DNA of 32,702 bases from JBBSTY01 sp038235385 (GTDB lineage Bacteria > Actinomycetota > Acidimicrobiia > Acidimicrobiales > Acidimicrobilacustridaceae). The stretch's first letter is position 1, and the number at the start of each line of letters is the position of its first letter. Below, in pieces: positions 32,061 through 32,702 of the stretch. The translations under genes were made by a program, and so were the position numbers. The notes under the pieces are model-generated. The model saw only the letters and a program-made list of their open reading frames with translations. It had not been told where the DNA came from and ran no database searches. Where the stretch lies: NCBI GenBank assembly GCA_038235385.1, contig JBBSTY010000025.1:1-32702 (forward strand). The letters run 5' to 3'.

Positions 32061-32702
32061 TCAGGTCAGCTGCTCGATGAGCAGGCTCTGCACGGACCGG
32101 CCGATCCGCCCGTTGCGGTCGTGGAGCGCCGACTCGGCGAGTCCGACGCCACCGCCGCCCGGGGTGGTGTCGAGCCGAGTGATCGCATCGAGGAAGACCC
32201 ACTCGTCGACGGGCCGCCGGTAGAGGTGGATGGTGAGGTCGGGGTTGACGAACAGGTAGCGCCCGAACGGCAGGATGCGGCTGATCCCGTTGCCGAAGTC
32301 GGCGGCGGCCGCCACCCGCACGAGCGGCGATGGGGACGTGCCGGGGAACAGGGGTACCGCCAGACGGATCCAGTCGCGCGCCGGACCGCTGTCGGCCAGT
32401 ACGTTGCCGGTGCCACGGTGTTCGACGCCGTCGGTGTGGTAGCGCCGGGTCTCGTCGCCGAACCGGGTGTCCTGGCGCTCGAAGTCCTCCGGTGCCGGTG
32501 GGGTCGGATCGGGACCGTTGGCCGCATCGACGTCGTCGGGGAGCTCGACCGAAGCCTCACGGATCTGCTGGAGCGCCGCCCGGGCGACGATGGACTCGGC
32601 GGCGGGCGGCGCGTCGAGATCCACGGCGAGCGTCGCCTCGAGCACCTGGACCTTGCGACCGGCGCGCACCACCCGGGTGTCGATGCGCATGGGCTGGTGG
32701 CC
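32061..32702 (-). CDS. Acyl-CoA thioesterase (TesB-like, double hotdog), N-terminus beyond the window
   Basis: 213 residues are visible and the frame is open through the last base, so the ATG at 32690 is probably internal. These enzymes cleave acyl-CoA to free acid and CoA. Seen: RIDTRVVRAGRKVQVLEATL at the end of the first hotdog domain, a Pro/Asp-rich linker, then the second hotdog with DWIRLAVPLFPG, LVRVAAAADFGNGISRIL (the D..N/G segment that usually holds catalytic Asp), FVNPDLTIHLYRRPVDEWVFLD split as two strands, and GLAESALHDRNGRIGRSVQSL. This fits the actinobacterial 4HBT_3 thioesterase group. Convergent with the ATPase pair. Confidence 0.8.
   Translation of the reverse strand, partial: GHQPMRIDTRVVRAGRKVQVLEATLAVDLDAPPAAESIVARAALQQIREASVELPDDVDAANGPDPTPPAPEDFERQDTRFGDETRRYHTDGVEHRGTGNVLADSGPARDWIRLAVPLFPGTSPSPLVRVAAAADFGNGISRILPFGRYLFVNPDLTIHLYRRPVDEWVFLDAITRLDTTPGGGGVGLAESALHDRNGRIGRSVQSLLIEQLT

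Overview
The window is 32.7 kb of dense, high-GC chromosomal DNA with strong G/C at third codon positions. The gene content points to Actinomycetota: a DUF3107 protein, a pair of Get3/ArsA-like ATPases, a class E sortase, a HelZ-like SNF2 protein and an EchA6-like crotonase. A complete System I cytochrome c maturation operon is atypical for the best-known actinobacteria and makes a deep lineage such as Acidimicrobiia plausible. That placement is inference. I see no rRNA, tRNA, CRISPR array, insertion sequence, phage gene or integration site.

Layout. 1-4.4 kb: the end of an M23 peptidase, a convergent three-PAS diguanylate cyclase and a divergent pyruvate kinase. 4.4-8.3 kb: a 300-base leader rich in inverted repeats, a HelZ-like SNF2 ATPase and a small overlapping partner gene. 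8.3-13.3 kb: a leftward set (GT4 glycosyltransferase, small membrane protein with an apparent frameshift, TetR regulator), divergent from a GH63-like hydrolase that is followed by a GT-C-like membrane protein. 13.4-15.6 kb: a single-pass membrane protein and two crotonases, one lacking both catalytic glutamates. 15.6-17.2 kb: class E sortase and a lipoprotein. 17.3-24.5 kb: nine overlapping genes ccmABCDEFGHI. 24.5-29.5 kb: a SixA-like phosphatase, an FAD oxidoreductase, and an Fe-S module in which SufR-like regulator plus cysteine desulfurase diverge from Mrp. 29.6-32.7 kb: DUF3107, the two ArsA/Get3-like ATPases and a truncated acyl-CoA thioesterase.

How it works together. The ccm genes form a full apparatus for haem export, haem chaperoning and haem attachment to exported cytochromes c. 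The SufR, desulfurase and Mrp genes share one compact divergent promoter and probably respond to Fe-S status. The GT4 and GH63-like genes may build and break down a glycoside, possibly a compatible solute. A recurring signal is a TANNNT hexamer 6-8 bases before the start codon of first genes, which suggests that leaderless transcripts are common here, while several internal or long-leader genes carry a Shine-Dalgarno sequence.

The least explained items are the structured leader before the SNF2 gene, the frameshifted membrane protein fused in frame to TetR, a proline-rich leader ORF before the glycosyltransferase, and the bidirectional promoter of the Fe-S module.
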